The notes: generated by a model not told the origin, from the letters alone. DNA of 64,000 nucleotides from Nocardia sp. NBC_01327 (GCF_035958815.1 NZ_CP108383.1:4402001-4466000), one strand, 5' to 3'. Counted from the first letter of the stretch, positions 33,301 through 40,382 are shown. Numbers and translations: made by a program.

Positions 33301-34168
33301 CCTGATTGGCAACGGGCGCAGAGCCATTCCCGAGCACCGCGTTCGCGCCCGAGTCCGCGTTCGAACCGGGCGGGGTGCCGATGGCGGGCGGTGTAGCACC
33401 TGCGGATTGCGGAGCGCCTGCCGGAGGGTTCGCGCCTGCAGGTGGGTTGCCCCCCGCAGGCGGAATTGCACCAGCGGGCGGTGTCGCGCCTGCCGGAGGC
33501 GTGGCCCCCGCGGGTGGGGTCGCACCGGGAGGTGGAGTCATTCCCGGCGGTGGAGTCATACCGGGCGGCGGGGTAGCGCCCGGAGGCGGCATTCCGCCCG
33601 GCGGGGGATAGGGAGCGCCGGCGGGTGGCAGTGGGGCACCTGAGGGCGGGGTGGCGCCGGAGGGTGCGCTGGAGCCGATTCCATTCGCGGGAGCCGCGCC
33701 CGGTGCTGGAGCGGTCCCGGCCGACGGTGGCGCCGCGCCGCCGGAGACAGCCTCTACACCGGTGATATCGCTCAGTGAGGCGGTCAACAGCGGGACATCC
33801 CGCAGCAGGACCGACAACGTCCGCCCCGAACCGGCCTTGTCCTCGATCCGAGCCAGCAGCCCCTTCGAGCTCGCTTCGGGCCCCTGCCCCGGAACCGTCG
33901 CCAGCACAGTGCCACTGGGCAGATCCCGCAGGGCCGTACACGGCACGCTCAAATCCAACGTCAGCGGCACATAATCCACCAATGCCGCGGTGACCTGAAC
34001 CGACTGCCCCTGCGGCCAATCCAGGCTCGCTCGATCCTGTCTGACCGGAAGTAGCGGTGTCAGCACCGCCAGCAAAATACCGAGCACCCCCGAAATGAGA
34101 GCGACCAGCTGAACTCGGACGAATCCGGAAGAGTCTGCACGCACAATCGACGATGCTAACCACCGCAC
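30371..34168 (-). CDS. Arabinosyltransferase of the EmbA/B/C family
   Basis: A 1265-residue multi-pass membrane enzyme that adds arabinofuranose from decaprenyl-phosphoarabinose to arabinogalactan or lipoarabinomannan. The GT-C catalytic Asp pair is in TSDDGYILTMARV (near residue 432), followed by about a dozen membrane helices and the Emb C-terminal carbohydrate-binding region (from ~900). It is longer than the usual ~1050-1110 because of two low-complexity insertions: residues ~150-275, rich in Pro/Ala/Gly in repeated PPGATPPAGAT units, and residues ~940-990 of Gly/Pro. The start is GTG 34168 with AGGGGG upstream. Which of EmbA/B/C it matches is not decidable by eye. Confidence 0.92.
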   Translation of the reverse strand: MRWLASSIVRADSSGFVRVQLVALISGVLGILLAVLTPLLPVRQDRASLDWPQGQSVQVTAALVDYVPLTLDLSVPCTALRDLPSGTVLATVPGQGPEASSKGLLARIEDKAGSGRTLSVLLRDVPLLTASLSDITGVEAVSGGAAPPSAGTAPAPGAAPANGIGSSAPSGATPPSGAPLPPAGAPYPPPGGMPPPGATPPPGMTPPPGMTPPPGATPPAGATPPAGATPPAGAIPPAGGNPPAGANPPAGAPQSAGATPPAIGTPPGSNADSGANAVLGNGSAPVANQENAPAPLCSALTVHSTANATTAELTGLKHKDGTPFRTTVGKDVRPQVVGIYTDLDRTRLGDAALHAEIDSRFSSSPSLLKLAAIGGAVLFTLIALVCLYLIDTADGRRKRRFLPARWWRFTVADAVVMGTLLVWHVIGANTSDDGYILTMARVSKHAGYTANYYRWFGVAEAPFGWPYEILAQMTRISDASLWMRLPSLLAGLLCWLVISREVLPRLGSRLRANTVALWTAGLVFLAVWLPYNNGLRPEPLIALGALLTWCSMERAIATRRLLPAAFAVLIAAFSLAAGPSGLICVAALLAGSRPILQTFITRARTYSGQSTRILLRYSALLAPVLAAGTLVLVVVFADQTLASVLEATRVRQLVGPDFSWIDEPTRWESLLSLTPDGSLSRRFGILGMLLCLAVCVLVARGRGGRIPSTARGPVARVLGIVFMSLLLMMFTPTKWTHHFGVYAGLAAALAAITTVAVSSTVIRARYTRSLFAAAVLFLLAVTFTGSNGWWYVSGYGVSWPDRAPLLGGMGIATLFLCLAVLCVAVAGWQYYREPYATATKDSGTTRFSRFTIRPLTIAAAALVLFEVASMAHAAYDQYPGYSVALSNLRTLAGHSCAMADDVLVETNTADSLLHPYTGTTADSLAADNAGFTANGLGDLIPDAGGPGGGPGGGPPSGSGGPGGKKPGPPPGGGPSGPGGPGGNTRKVTGINGSTTELPFGLDPARTPVLGSYTTGDKQPAHLTTQWYQLDLAAAHKDSAYQVLILTVAGQIASVDDSGRAVDGQQLKAEFAHRADDGTVTPLGDLVPPSIGGAPMWRNLPIALDRIPAQANAIRLVAKADDPTGKQWLAVTPPRLPRLSSLNSVVGGTDPVLADFHVGLAFPCQHPFDHKDGVAEVPGWRILPDKLNSQVSETWQDDTGGGPLGWIDLLLQPRTVPAYLDHDWTRDWGELQRYQFVSNARAPQADITVRVENRWGWTNDAPIKTN

Positions 34169-34361
34169 CAGCGAAACCCCCTGTCACATAATCGGAATCG
34201 AGTGCACCCCGCACCCCGCCGCCCCCGCGACGACTCCACCCTGTTTCGTACACGCCCCAAGATCGAAACTCCACCGGCCGCGGCAGAACCCCCAAAGAGC
34301 GCTCAACGATCTCGCGCAGATACTAAGCGCCCGCACAGGCCATGGCTACGTGTTTTAGTGC

Positions 34362-34409
34362 GGCACCGGCACCGGCACCGGCACCGGCACCGGTACCGGT
34401 ACCGGTACG
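34362..34409. repeat. Hexanucleotide tandem repeat (GGCACC/GGTACC)
   Basis: Five GGCACC units, two GGTACC units and one GGTACG in uninterrupted tandem (8 units, 48 bp). Its unit length is a multiple of three, so a slip would not shift a frame, but no gene crosses it. Confidence 0.9.
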
Positions 34410-34448
34410 GCTCTCAGCCGACCGCACAGCTCCCAGCCCAGACACACC

Positions 34449-34520
34449 GTTCCTGCCCGGCGGTACAGTTCCTGCCCGGCGGTACCGTCCCCGGCGGTAC
34501 AGTTCCTGCCCGGCCGCGCC
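34449..34520. repeat. 19-bp direct repeat, two full and two partial copies
   Basis: GTTCCTGCCCGGCGGTACA (34449-34467) and GTTCCTGCCCGGCGGTACC (34468-34486) are adjacent, followed by a 15-bp degenerate copy (34487-34501) and a partial GTTCCTGCCCGGC copy (from 34502). Confidence 0.85.
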
Positions 34521-34691
34521 GGTACGGCCAGCGGTGCGCTGGAGGTAGCCGGGTGTTGGTGTATCTCAGCCGATGGGGGCTGTGTGAACATGGAATGTTT
34601 CATTCCGAAACCTCAACGCCGCCAATCAATCTTGCTGTAGCGTCCTCGCCAGACCGGGTCGATCGGGCCCGGCTCGCCTTGGAGAGTGCGT

Positions 34692-35201
34692 ATGAAGCTC
34701 ACGAAGTACATTGCGGCCCTTGCTATATCGGCCGCCGCGATCGTATCCATGAACACCGGACAGGCCAGCGCAGGCGCGATCGGTTCAGTGCTCAATACGA
34801 ATCAAGTACTGACCCAAGGGGATTACCTGACAACCATCGCCCAGGACAGTCCGGCCTTCGCCATCCTGCAAGGAGACGGCAATTTCTGCGTCTATCGCGG
34901 CACCGGCCCGAGCAACAACCTGGGTGGCGTCTGGTGCTCCAGTACCTCCGGTCACTCGCAGGTTTTTGCCGTCATGCAAAGTGACGGAAACTTCGTCATC
35001 TACAAGGGCACCGGCCCAGGCAACAACCAGGGCTACCTATGGGGTACCGGCGGCCACAGCGGCGCCTCCGGCTTCTACCTCGAACTCAACGGCACCGGCT
35101 TCGGCCACTCGAACCCGAATCTCCAAGTAGTCGGATTCCCCGCCAGCGGACACAACACCTGCTACTGGTCCAGCGATGGCAATTGCAACCTGGGCGGTTA
35201 G
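34692..35201 (+). CDS. Secreted bulb-type (mannose-binding-like) lectin domain protein
   Basis: A 169-residue protein. MKLTKYIAALAISAAAIVSM and GQASA form a Sec signal peptide. The mature part contains two B-lectin repeats with the QxDGNxxxY motif: LQGDGNFCVYRG and MQSDGNFVIYKG; a third, degenerate repeat lies near FYLELNGTGFGH. B-lectins of this type bind alpha-mannose, so it could recognise cell-envelope mannans such as lipomannan. The Gln to Gly/Ser change in repeats and Cys residues (WCSS, NTCYW) are noted. ATG 34692 has GGAGAG upstream. Adjacent to envelope-synthesis genes. Confidence 0.85.
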   Translation: MKLTKYIAALAISAAAIVSMNTGQASAGAIGSVLNTNQVLTQGDYLTTIAQDSPAFAILQGDGNFCVYRGTGPSNNLGGVWCSSTSGHSQVFAVMQSDGNFVIYKGTGPGNNQGYLWGTGGHSGASGFYLELNGTGFGHSNPNLQVVGFPASGHNTCYWSSDGNCNLGG

Positions 35202-35366
35202 AACCGCAACCACACTCATGGACCAGTCGAGCGGCTGATCCCGGCCGAGGTAGTGCGACAGCCTGACTACGGTGCCAAAACCGTAGTCAGCACAACCAGC
35301 CCCTGAATAATCAGCCCGAGAACTGACAACCCGAACCATAGTTCCCATTCTCTGCTTTGGGTTTTC

Positions 35367-35560
35367 GTCTCGAGAACGGCACCACAGCCGGTCGACCAAG
35401 CGGGTACCGCAGGTCCGCTCCTGACTGCGGAAGGTAAATCGGGTACCTCTGCCAACGTGCCCAGCACGGCCATCTCGGGCTCTGCCCGCACCCTCTCGCA
35501 GACCAACCCTGCCCGGGAGGCAAGAAACCCAGGTGCACCGACCGTTTCGGCATAGAAACC
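35367..35560 (-). repeat. Inverted repeat, left arm
   Basis: Read on the minus strand, it contains GTCGGTGCACCTGGGT (35542-35527), then GAGATGGCCGTGCTG and GGTACCCGATTTACCTTCCG, and ends with GACCGGCTGTGG and CGAGAC. The same blocks occur in the same order on the plus strand at 35679-35869, with divergent DNA in between. Confidence 0.85.
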
Positions 35561-35678
35561 GTCGGCCACCGGGGATGGAACAGCGGGTGCGTCAGCGGCA
35601 CAACGGTTATCGGGTCTGTGCCGTGCGGATACCTGCTGTGCGGTCGGAGAGAAGGGTTGTGTGGTGCCCGCTTCAGGG

Positions 35679-35869
35679 GGTTTCGAGGCCGAGATGAGGT
35701 CGGTGCACCTGGGTTGTGTCCGGCGAGAGGCGGTGGTGGGTCTCTGGGTGCGGGCAGGGCCGAGATGGCCGTGCTGGTGGCGTTGGGTGGGGTACCCGAT
35801 TTACCTTCCGCAGTACAGGGATACCTGCGGTACCAGCCGGAAGACCGGCTGTGGTCCGGTTTCCGAGAC
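35679..35869 (+). repeat. Inverted repeat, right arm
   Basis: Plus-strand copy of the left arm: GTCGGTGCACCTGGGT (35699-35714), GAGATGGCCGTGCTG, GGTACCCGATTTACCTTCCG, GACCGGCTGTGG and CGAGAC in order. The two arms are about 120 bp apart, so the transcript could form a long imperfect hairpin. Confidence 0.85.
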
Positions 35870-35972
35870 AAACACGAAAAGACGAAGAACGAAAAGACGA
35901 AGGACTGAGGCGCTGGAAGGTTCTCGGACAGTGGCCCCGAAGTAGAGTCGGGGTTCACCGAACGGAGTTGTT

Positions 35973-36263
35973 GTGGCACGGAAGAATACGCGGTATTCGC
36001 CGGAGTTTCGTGAGGCGGCGGCCAGAGAAGTGGTCGAGCGGTCACGGACGGTGGCCGAGGTTGCGCGCGAGTTGGGGTTGATCGAGCAGACCTTGAACTA
36101 CTGGGTGAAGAACTATCGGCAAACCCATGTGGTCGTGGAGCCGGAGTTGTCGATACCTGATAAGGCGCGGTTGGCCGAACTCGAGCGCCGGGTGCGAGAG
36201 TTGGAGGCGGAGAACGAGTTCCTGGGAAAATCGGCGGCCTTCTTCGCGAAGAGGTTCCGGTGA
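35973..36263 (+). CDS. IS3-family transposase OrfA
   Basis: A 96-residue protein: YSPEFREAAAREVVERSRTVAEVARELGLIEQTLNYWVKN is the HTH_Tnp_1 domain, and PDKARLAELERRVRELEAENEFLGKSAAFF is the leucine-zipper coiled coil. It starts at GTG 35973 with GGAG upstream. Its stop overlaps the OrfB start by GTGA. OrfB is in the -1 frame relative to OrfA, so an OrfAB fusion by frameshifting is possible, although no classical A6G slippery heptamer is visible. Confidence 0.93.
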   Translation: MARKNTRYSPEFREAAAREVVERSRTVAEVARELGLIEQTLNYWVKNYRQTHVVVEPELSIPDKARLAELERRVRELEAENEFLGKSAAFFAKRFR

Positions 36264-37144
36264 CCGCGAAGTACGCGTTCATCGAATCCGAAGAAGGAAA
36301 CTACCCGGTCTCCAGGATGTGCAGGTGGTCGAAAGTATCCAGGTCCGGCTATTATGACTGGAAGAGCAGATCGGTCTCGGTGACCACTGTTCGGCGCGAG
36401 ATCCTTTCTGCTGAAGTTCAATTCGCGTTCGAACATTCCGACGGCACATATGGGTATCGTCGCGTCCACGCTCAGCTCGCCCGGTGGGGCACCATCGCCG
36501 ATCCGGAGACGGTGCGGTCGATCATGCGTGAGCTGGGTTTGGTGGCCTGCCAGCCGCGCCCGTTCCGGCCGGTCACGACCCTCGCCGGCGACGCAGGCGT
36601 GTTGCTGGACCTGGTACGGCGTGACTTCACCGCCGACCGGCCCGGCCTCAAGCTGGTCGGCGACATCACCTACGTTCGCACTGCGGAGGGCTGGCTCTAT
36701 CTCGCGACTGTGCTGGATTGTTTTTCCAAGAAGGTAGTCGGCTACGCGATGGCCGAACACATGCGTGCCGAACTCGTCACAGACGCGTTGCGAATGGCCT
36801 GCCGCACAGTTGCTTTCGTGCCAGGGGTCACGGTATTCCATTCCGACCGCGGTACTCAATATCTGTCCGCGGAGTTCGCCGGTGTCGCGAAGGAATTGAA
36901 CATTCTCCGGTCGGTGGGGCGGACCGGGGTCTGCTACGACAACGCCTGGGCCGAATCATTCAACGGGACCTTGAAGAATGAACGTGTCTACCGGACGCAC
37001 TATCGGACCAGGGCAGCTGCCGAGGAAGACATCACTCGTTATATCGAGTTGCGGTACAACCAGATTCGGCTGCACTCAGCGATTGGCTACCGCATACCCA
37101 ACGAGGTAGAGTCCGAATGGTCCGAACAGAACCAGGCAGCCTGA
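36260..37144 (+). CDS. IS3-family transposase OrfB (DDE integrase)
   Basis: A 294-residue rve-type transposase. The HTH_21 segment (SDGTYGYRRVHAQLARWG) is followed by the catalytic core with DDE residues in VGDITYVRT, FHSDRGTQYLS and NAWAESFNGTLKNE. It is intact, with no stop or frameshift. It begins at GTG 36260, overlapping the OrfA stop. Confidence 0.94.
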   Translation: MTAKYAFIESEEGNYPVSRMCRWSKVSRSGYYDWKSRSVSVTTVRREILSAEVQFAFEHSDGTYGYRRVHAQLARWGTIADPETVRSIMRELGLVACQPRPFRPVTTLAGDAGVLLDLVRRDFTADRPGLKLVGDITYVRTAEGWLYLATVLDCFSKKVVGYAMAEHMRAELVTDALRMACRTVAFVPGVTVFHSDRGTQYLSAEFAGVAKELNILRSVGRTGVCYDNAWAESFNGTLKNERVYRTHYRTRAAAEEDITRYIELRYNQIRLHSAIGYRIPNEVESEWSEQNQAA

Positions 37145-37359
37145 AAGACCAAACCCTCACTGTCCGAATTCCTTCCGGCTCCTCAGACGCCTGGAATACA
37201 GGGACGAGATCAAGAACCCGAAAGGTCGACTCGGGCACCGGCTGTAGGGGCGGGTCGGGCTGGCAGGGGCAGGGAAGCCCTGTGCCTCGATCGAGGTGCA
37301 TGGTTCGGGTTCCGCGAGCGAGCCGGTCTCGAAACACCCCGATAGGCAACGACCTGTAG

Positions 37360-37384
37360 CACCGACAGGATGATCCTGTCGGTG
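37360..37384 (-). terminator. Possible terminator hairpin of the HNH gene
   Basis: CACCGACAGGA (37360-37370), TGA loop, TCCTGTCGGTG (37374-37384): a perfect 11-bp stem 18 bp after the stop of the minus-strand HNH gene. No T-run follows on the minus strand. Confidence 0.55.
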
Positions 37385-37402
37385 ACACGAGGGGCGGGAA
37401 AC

Positions 37403-38911
37403 CTATTGTCGCGGTGGCGGTGTGGCAGCGCGGCGCAGCACCCGGTACCGCACCGGGGACAACCCCCAGGCACGACACACCCGGCCAGGCCGCAGCGACG
37501 GCGGAGCCTCAGCCATCAACTCACCAGGATGATGCAGGTGATTGACCTGCGGAGTACCCGTCGGGTCCACGTGGGCGGGCGCGATCCACGCGGTACGACC
37601 GGGGAAGTCCGAATCCGCACCGAGTTTGATCGTCTTCCAGCCGCGCGGACCACCCTTGACCAGGGCATGGCAGTGATCGCAGGCGAGAGTGAGGTTCTCG
37701 ATATCGGTGCGCCCACCCTTGCAGAACTCGGTCACATGATGCACCGCCGCCATACTCGCCGGAGCCGAGCACCCCGGGCGGGTGCAGCCGCGCTCGGTGG
37801 CGATCAACGCCAACCGTTGTGCCGGATTCGCCAGGCGCGCTTCGCCCAGGTGCAACGGCATGCCGTCCTTGTTCTTCACCAACACGAACGTCTTGGACCG
37901 GCGGGCGGCCAACTTCAACGCCTCGGGAACAGGCACCGTGCCACCGGTCGCGGTGGTAGCCACCCCGGCCACGCGTTCCACATCCTCGATGCTCATCGTG
38001 AGGATCGTCGAGACCGGCAGCCCACGATGCGAGCCGAGCTTGGCCGGGTTGAAATCCGGGTGCAGCACCGCCAAGAGGGCATCGTGCTGGCGTTGCACCT
38101 TGCTGCGCTCATCGCGGGCCGCACACGCCTCCAGTACGTCCCGGGGTATCGGGTTGTCCTCATCCTCAGCCCACGGGCTCTCTTTGTCCGCAGGATTGCA
38201 CATACCCGGACGCGCCAGCTTGGCCATGACGGCATCGAAGGCCCCACGCGCGTCGGGGGTGAGTTCGACGGTGAGGGTGGACATCAGGTCGTAGCGTTGC
38301 GGACTTGCACTCGCCGACCGCAACCGTTGGCGGTCATCGTCATCGGTGAGTTTGCCGTCGGGGTCGAGGTAACCGAGGATCCGCTCCCCGATCCTGGGCA
38401 GATGCGTCGGATCCAACGCGCGGGCTTGCCGGGCGAGTTCTTCTTCGGCGTAGGCGCGGGCTTCGGCGGGGACTTTGCTGGGCAACCGGTTCATGACCTG
38501 CCGGATCACCCGCACATGATCGAGAGAGATCGCACCGTCATCGAGAGCTTGGGCCGAACACGGCAGGACCGGGGCAGGGTCGGGTTCGTCACCGACCCGG
38601 TGCCAGACGGCGAGGTCTTCGGCGGTGCGCCACCGGTTGATCGCGTCCCCGTGCGAGATGTGCAGCACCGCTTGCAAATACAACGCCGGGCTCCCGGACC
38701 CGTTCTTGGTAGGCAGGGACCGGGCGCAGGCTTGCACGATCAGGTCCCGTTGCACCGACGCCAACCGGCGGGTGCTGGTTTCGATCTGCTGCATCAACGC
38801 GACAATGTCGGTGTCGGGCAACGGAATCAACGACAACGCGGTGAGGGAATCGACCGCCGCGACCAGTGCGGCTGCACCGGTCGCGATTGCGGTTTCTTCC
38901 CCTGATTCCAT
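37403..38911 (-). CDS. DUF222/HNH endonuclease-signature protein (13E12 repeat family)
   Basis: A 502-residue protein: the N-terminal and middle part is DUF222 (LASVQRDLIVQACARS, ALDDGAISLDHVRVIRQVMNRLP, VELTPDARGAFDAVMAKLA), and the C-terminal HNH motif is TRPGCSAPASMAAVHHVTEFCKGGRTDIENLTLACDHCHALV with the Cys pairs of a zinc-stabilised HNH. This family (REP13E12 in mycobacteria) is repeated in actinobacterial genomes and behaves like a mobile or phage-associated element; REP13E12 copies host phage attachment sites in M. tuberculosis. Here it adjoins the IS3 element. The C-terminal ~70 residues beyond the HNH look unrelated and basic. Confidence 0.9.
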   Translation of the reverse strand: MESGEETAIATGAAALVAAVDSLTALSLIPLPDTDIVALMQQIETSTRRLASVQRDLIVQACARSLPTKNGSGSPALYLQAVLHISHGDAINRWRTAEDLAVWHRVGDEPDPAPVLPCSAQALDDGAISLDHVRVIRQVMNRLPSKVPAEARAYAEEELARQARALDPTHLPRIGERILGYLDPDGKLTDDDDRQRLRSASASPQRYDLMSTLTVELTPDARGAFDAVMAKLARPGMCNPADKESPWAEDEDNPIPRDVLEACAARDERSKVQRQHDALLAVLHPDFNPAKLGSHRGLPVSTILTMSIEDVERVAGVATTATGGTVPVPEALKLAARRSKTFVLVKNKDGMPLHLGEARLANPAQRLALIATERGCTRPGCSAPASMAAVHHVTEFCKGGRTDIENLTLACDHCHALVKGGPRGWKTIKLGADSDFPGRTAWIAPAHVDPTGTPQVNHLHHPGELMAEAPPSLRPGRVCRAWGLSPVRYRVLRRAATPPPRQ

Positions 38912-39366
38912 GCCTTTATTCTACTCCGGGGAAACAGACCCGGAAAGGCGAATTCCGTTGTGATATAAGGCTATTAAGAATATTCGGGTTTTATCTTTCG
39001 TTCTTGTTCTTATGTCTCGCTCTTCTTGTCCAGGCGTCTTTGTCTCTGCGTTCTTCTCGGTGCGAGTCCGCCGGCGGTAACACGTCTTCAGGTCGTGTTC
39101 GGCGTGGTCGAACGGACTGTTCGGTTGTGGCTTCGTGACTGGCTACCGGGGGCTGAGGGATTGGGGTTGCTCGTCTAGGCTGGCGATCATGGACCCGAAC
39201 ATCTTGTCGGTGTACACAGGTTTGGTTGTCGGCGTGGCGGTGGATACCGTTTACGGGATTCTGGTTGCTGTCTCGCCGGTTGTCGGTGATCCCTTCGGGG
39301 TAGTGGCGCATCCCGAGTGTGTGCTGGGGGCGCTGTCGGCCGGCACGTTCTGTACCGGCTGAGAGT
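38912..39366. other. Gap upstream of the HNH gene
   Basis: A 455-bp gap with a locally AT-richer part (38955-39005). A weak 57-residue frame (39189-39362) has no ribosome site and is not supported. On the minus strand, GAGACAAA (39046-39039) runs directly into GACGCCTGGA (39038-39029), both words present at the IS3 insertion site, suggesting a shared repeat. Confidence 0.5.
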
Positions 39367-40146
39367 GTGGTTGCCGGGGAGGTGGTCGATGATCTCGGCG
39401 CGGTTGTGCGCGTGCGGCGGCCGGTGCGGCGGGTTGTGTCGCTGGTGCCGTCGCTGACCGAGGCGATTGCGGTGAGCTGCCCGGATCTTTTGGCGGGCGC
39501 TACCGAGTGGTGCACGCATCCTCCGGGATTGTCGGTTGAGCGGGTTCGGGGGACGAAGAATCCGAATGTTCGGCGGATTGTCGAGATCGCTCCGGATCTG
39601 GTGGTGTGCAATCAGGAGGAGAATCGGCGGATCGATGTCGAGCGGCTTCGGGATGCCGGGATTGCGGTGTGGGTGACCAGGATTCGGACGCTGGAGGAAG
39701 CTTTCGCGTCCATGGGCCGTCTGTTCACGGTGGGACTCGATGTCGGGATGCCGGACTGGTTGGCGCAGGCCGAGGCCTGCTGGGCTCCGCCGCCGCCGAA
39801 ACCCTTGTGCAATGCGGTGATTCCGGTGTGGCGGGATCCGTGGATGGTGGTCGGGCGGGACACATTCACCGGTGATCTAGCGCGGCGGCTCGGATTGCGA
39901 CTTGTCCACGCCGATCTACCGGAGCGCTATCCAACTGTATCCACGCACGAGCTGGTGGCGAACGTCGATCTTGCCGTACTTCCGGACGAGCCATACGTAT
40001 TCACCGAAACCGATGGGCCGGAAGCCTTTCCGGGAATGCCGGTGGCGTTGGTCGAGGGCCACCATCTCACCTGGTACGGCCCGTCATTGGTCACCGCCCG
40101 CAAGTCGCTCACCGATCGATTGGCACAGGCCGCCGTCCGGCCATAG
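39367..40146 (+). CDS. Helical-backbone metal receptor/BtuF-like substrate-binding protein without signal peptide
   Basis: A 259-residue protein of the TroA/BtuF (helical backbone metal receptor) fold: RRVVSLVPSLTEAIAVSC (BtuF N-terminus), RRIVEIAPDLVVCNQEENRR, and WYGPSLVTARKSL at the end. The usual substrate is a cobalamin or siderophore delivered to an ABC importer, but no signal peptide or lipobox precedes it, no importer gene is near, and the start (GTG 39367; GTG 39382 possible) is poorly defined. It may be cytosolic. Confidence 0.82.
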   Translation: MVAGEVVDDLGAVVRVRRPVRRVVSLVPSLTEAIAVSCPDLLAGATEWCTHPPGLSVERVRGTKNPNVRRIVEIAPDLVVCNQEENRRIDVERLRDAGIAVWVTRIRTLEEAFASMGRLFTVGLDVGMPDWLAQAEACWAPPPPKPLCNAVIPVWRDPWMVVGRDTFTGDLARRLGLRLVHADLPERYPTVSTHELVANVDLAVLPDEPYVFTETDGPEAFPGMPVALVEGHHLTWYGPSLVTARKSLTDRLAQAAVRP

Positions 40147-40220
40147 CGAAAATAGGTTGCCGGGCTCCGGCCCACTCTGCGAACGTTGCCGTACCGCAGC
40201 CACTTCGGCACTGCGGAAAG

Positions 40221-40304
40221 GGAAGGTTCCGGTCTGTGGAGGCCGACCGGTCTTGAAAACCGGGGGGACGTTTCGGCGTTGGGGTTCGACTCCTCAACCT
40301 TCCG
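40221..40304 (+). tRNA. tRNA-Ser (anticodon TGA), atypical
   Basis: A 7-bp acceptor GGAAGGT/ACCTTCC, anticodon stem CCGGT/ACCGG with loop CTTGAAA (anticodon TGA), a long variable arm (GACG...CGTT region) and T arm TGGGG-TTCGACT-CCTCA give a class II tRNA of 84 bases. The D arm is weak: a 3-bp CGG/CCG stem with no A at the position expected for A14. No CCA is encoded. Followed after 4 bases by the next tRNA. Confidence 0.75.
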
Positions 40305-40308
40305 CTCC

Positions 40309-40382
40309 GCCTTCGTAGCTCAGCTGGTAGTAGCGGCCGCCTTGTAAGCGGTGGGTCCCGGGTTCGATCCCTGGCGAGGGCA
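40309..40382 (+). tRNA. tRNA-Thr (anticodon TGT), D arm with extra base
   Basis: Acceptor GCCTTCG/CGAGGGC (one T-G pair), anticodon stem GCCGC/GCGGT with loop CTTGTAA (anticodon TGT), and T arm CCGGG-TTCGATC-CCTGG. The D arm reads GCTC-AGCTGGTAG-TAGC, where a normal tRNA has GCTC...GAGC; an extra T breaks one D-stem pair. 74 bases; no encoded CCA. Confidence 0.8.

Larger units (their letters stand above)
34169..34691. other. Non-coding gap with simple repeats
   Basis: A 523-bp gap between the arabinosyltransferase start and the lectin gene. I see no convincing gene; the frames that stay open are low-complexity. It holds two repeat arrays (34362-34409 and 34449-34520). Promoters for the divergent Emb and lectin genes must lie here; a GGAGAG ribosome site for the lectin is at its right end. 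Confidence 0.7.
35202..35905. other. Repeat-rich gap left of the IS element
   Basis: A 704-bp stretch without a gene I can support. It holds an inverted pair of ~190-bp repeats (35367-35560 and 35679-35869) and a tandem CGAAAAGACGAAGAA/CGAAAAGACGAAGGA (15 bp each) just before the IS3 insertion site. Frames stay open through it, but the inverted arrangement argues against a normal protein gene. Confidence 0.65.
35906..37185 (+). mobile_element. Complete IS3-family insertion sequence
   Basis: The ends are imperfect 28-bp inverted repeats: 35906-35933 (begins TGAGGCGCTGGAAGG) and 37158-37185 (ends CCTTCCGGCTCCTCA), 23 of 28 positions matching. They are flanked by a 3-bp direct repeat, GAC (35903-35905 and 37186-37188), a typical IS3 target duplication. 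Two overlapping transposase frames, both intact, lie inside. Total 1280 bp. The element looks recent and potentially mobile. Confidence 0.92.

Noticed and set aside
34362..34520. Possible CRISPR array
   Set aside because: Units are 6 and 19 bp with no spacers of regular length and no cas genes anywhere in the window.
35618..35908. 97-residue frame through the inverted-repeat arm
   Set aside because: The repeat arm occurs inverted nearby, so the frame is probably incidental; kept only as part of the repeat finding.
39189..39362. 57-residue frame before the BtuF-like gene
   Set aside because: No ribosome site, no recognisable fold, and it is confined to the gap; support is insufficient.
40221..40304. 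tRNA-Sec as an alternative for the first tRNA
   Set aside because: The anticodon loop CTTGAAA gives TGA (Ser), not TCA, and the acceptor is a normal 7 bp.
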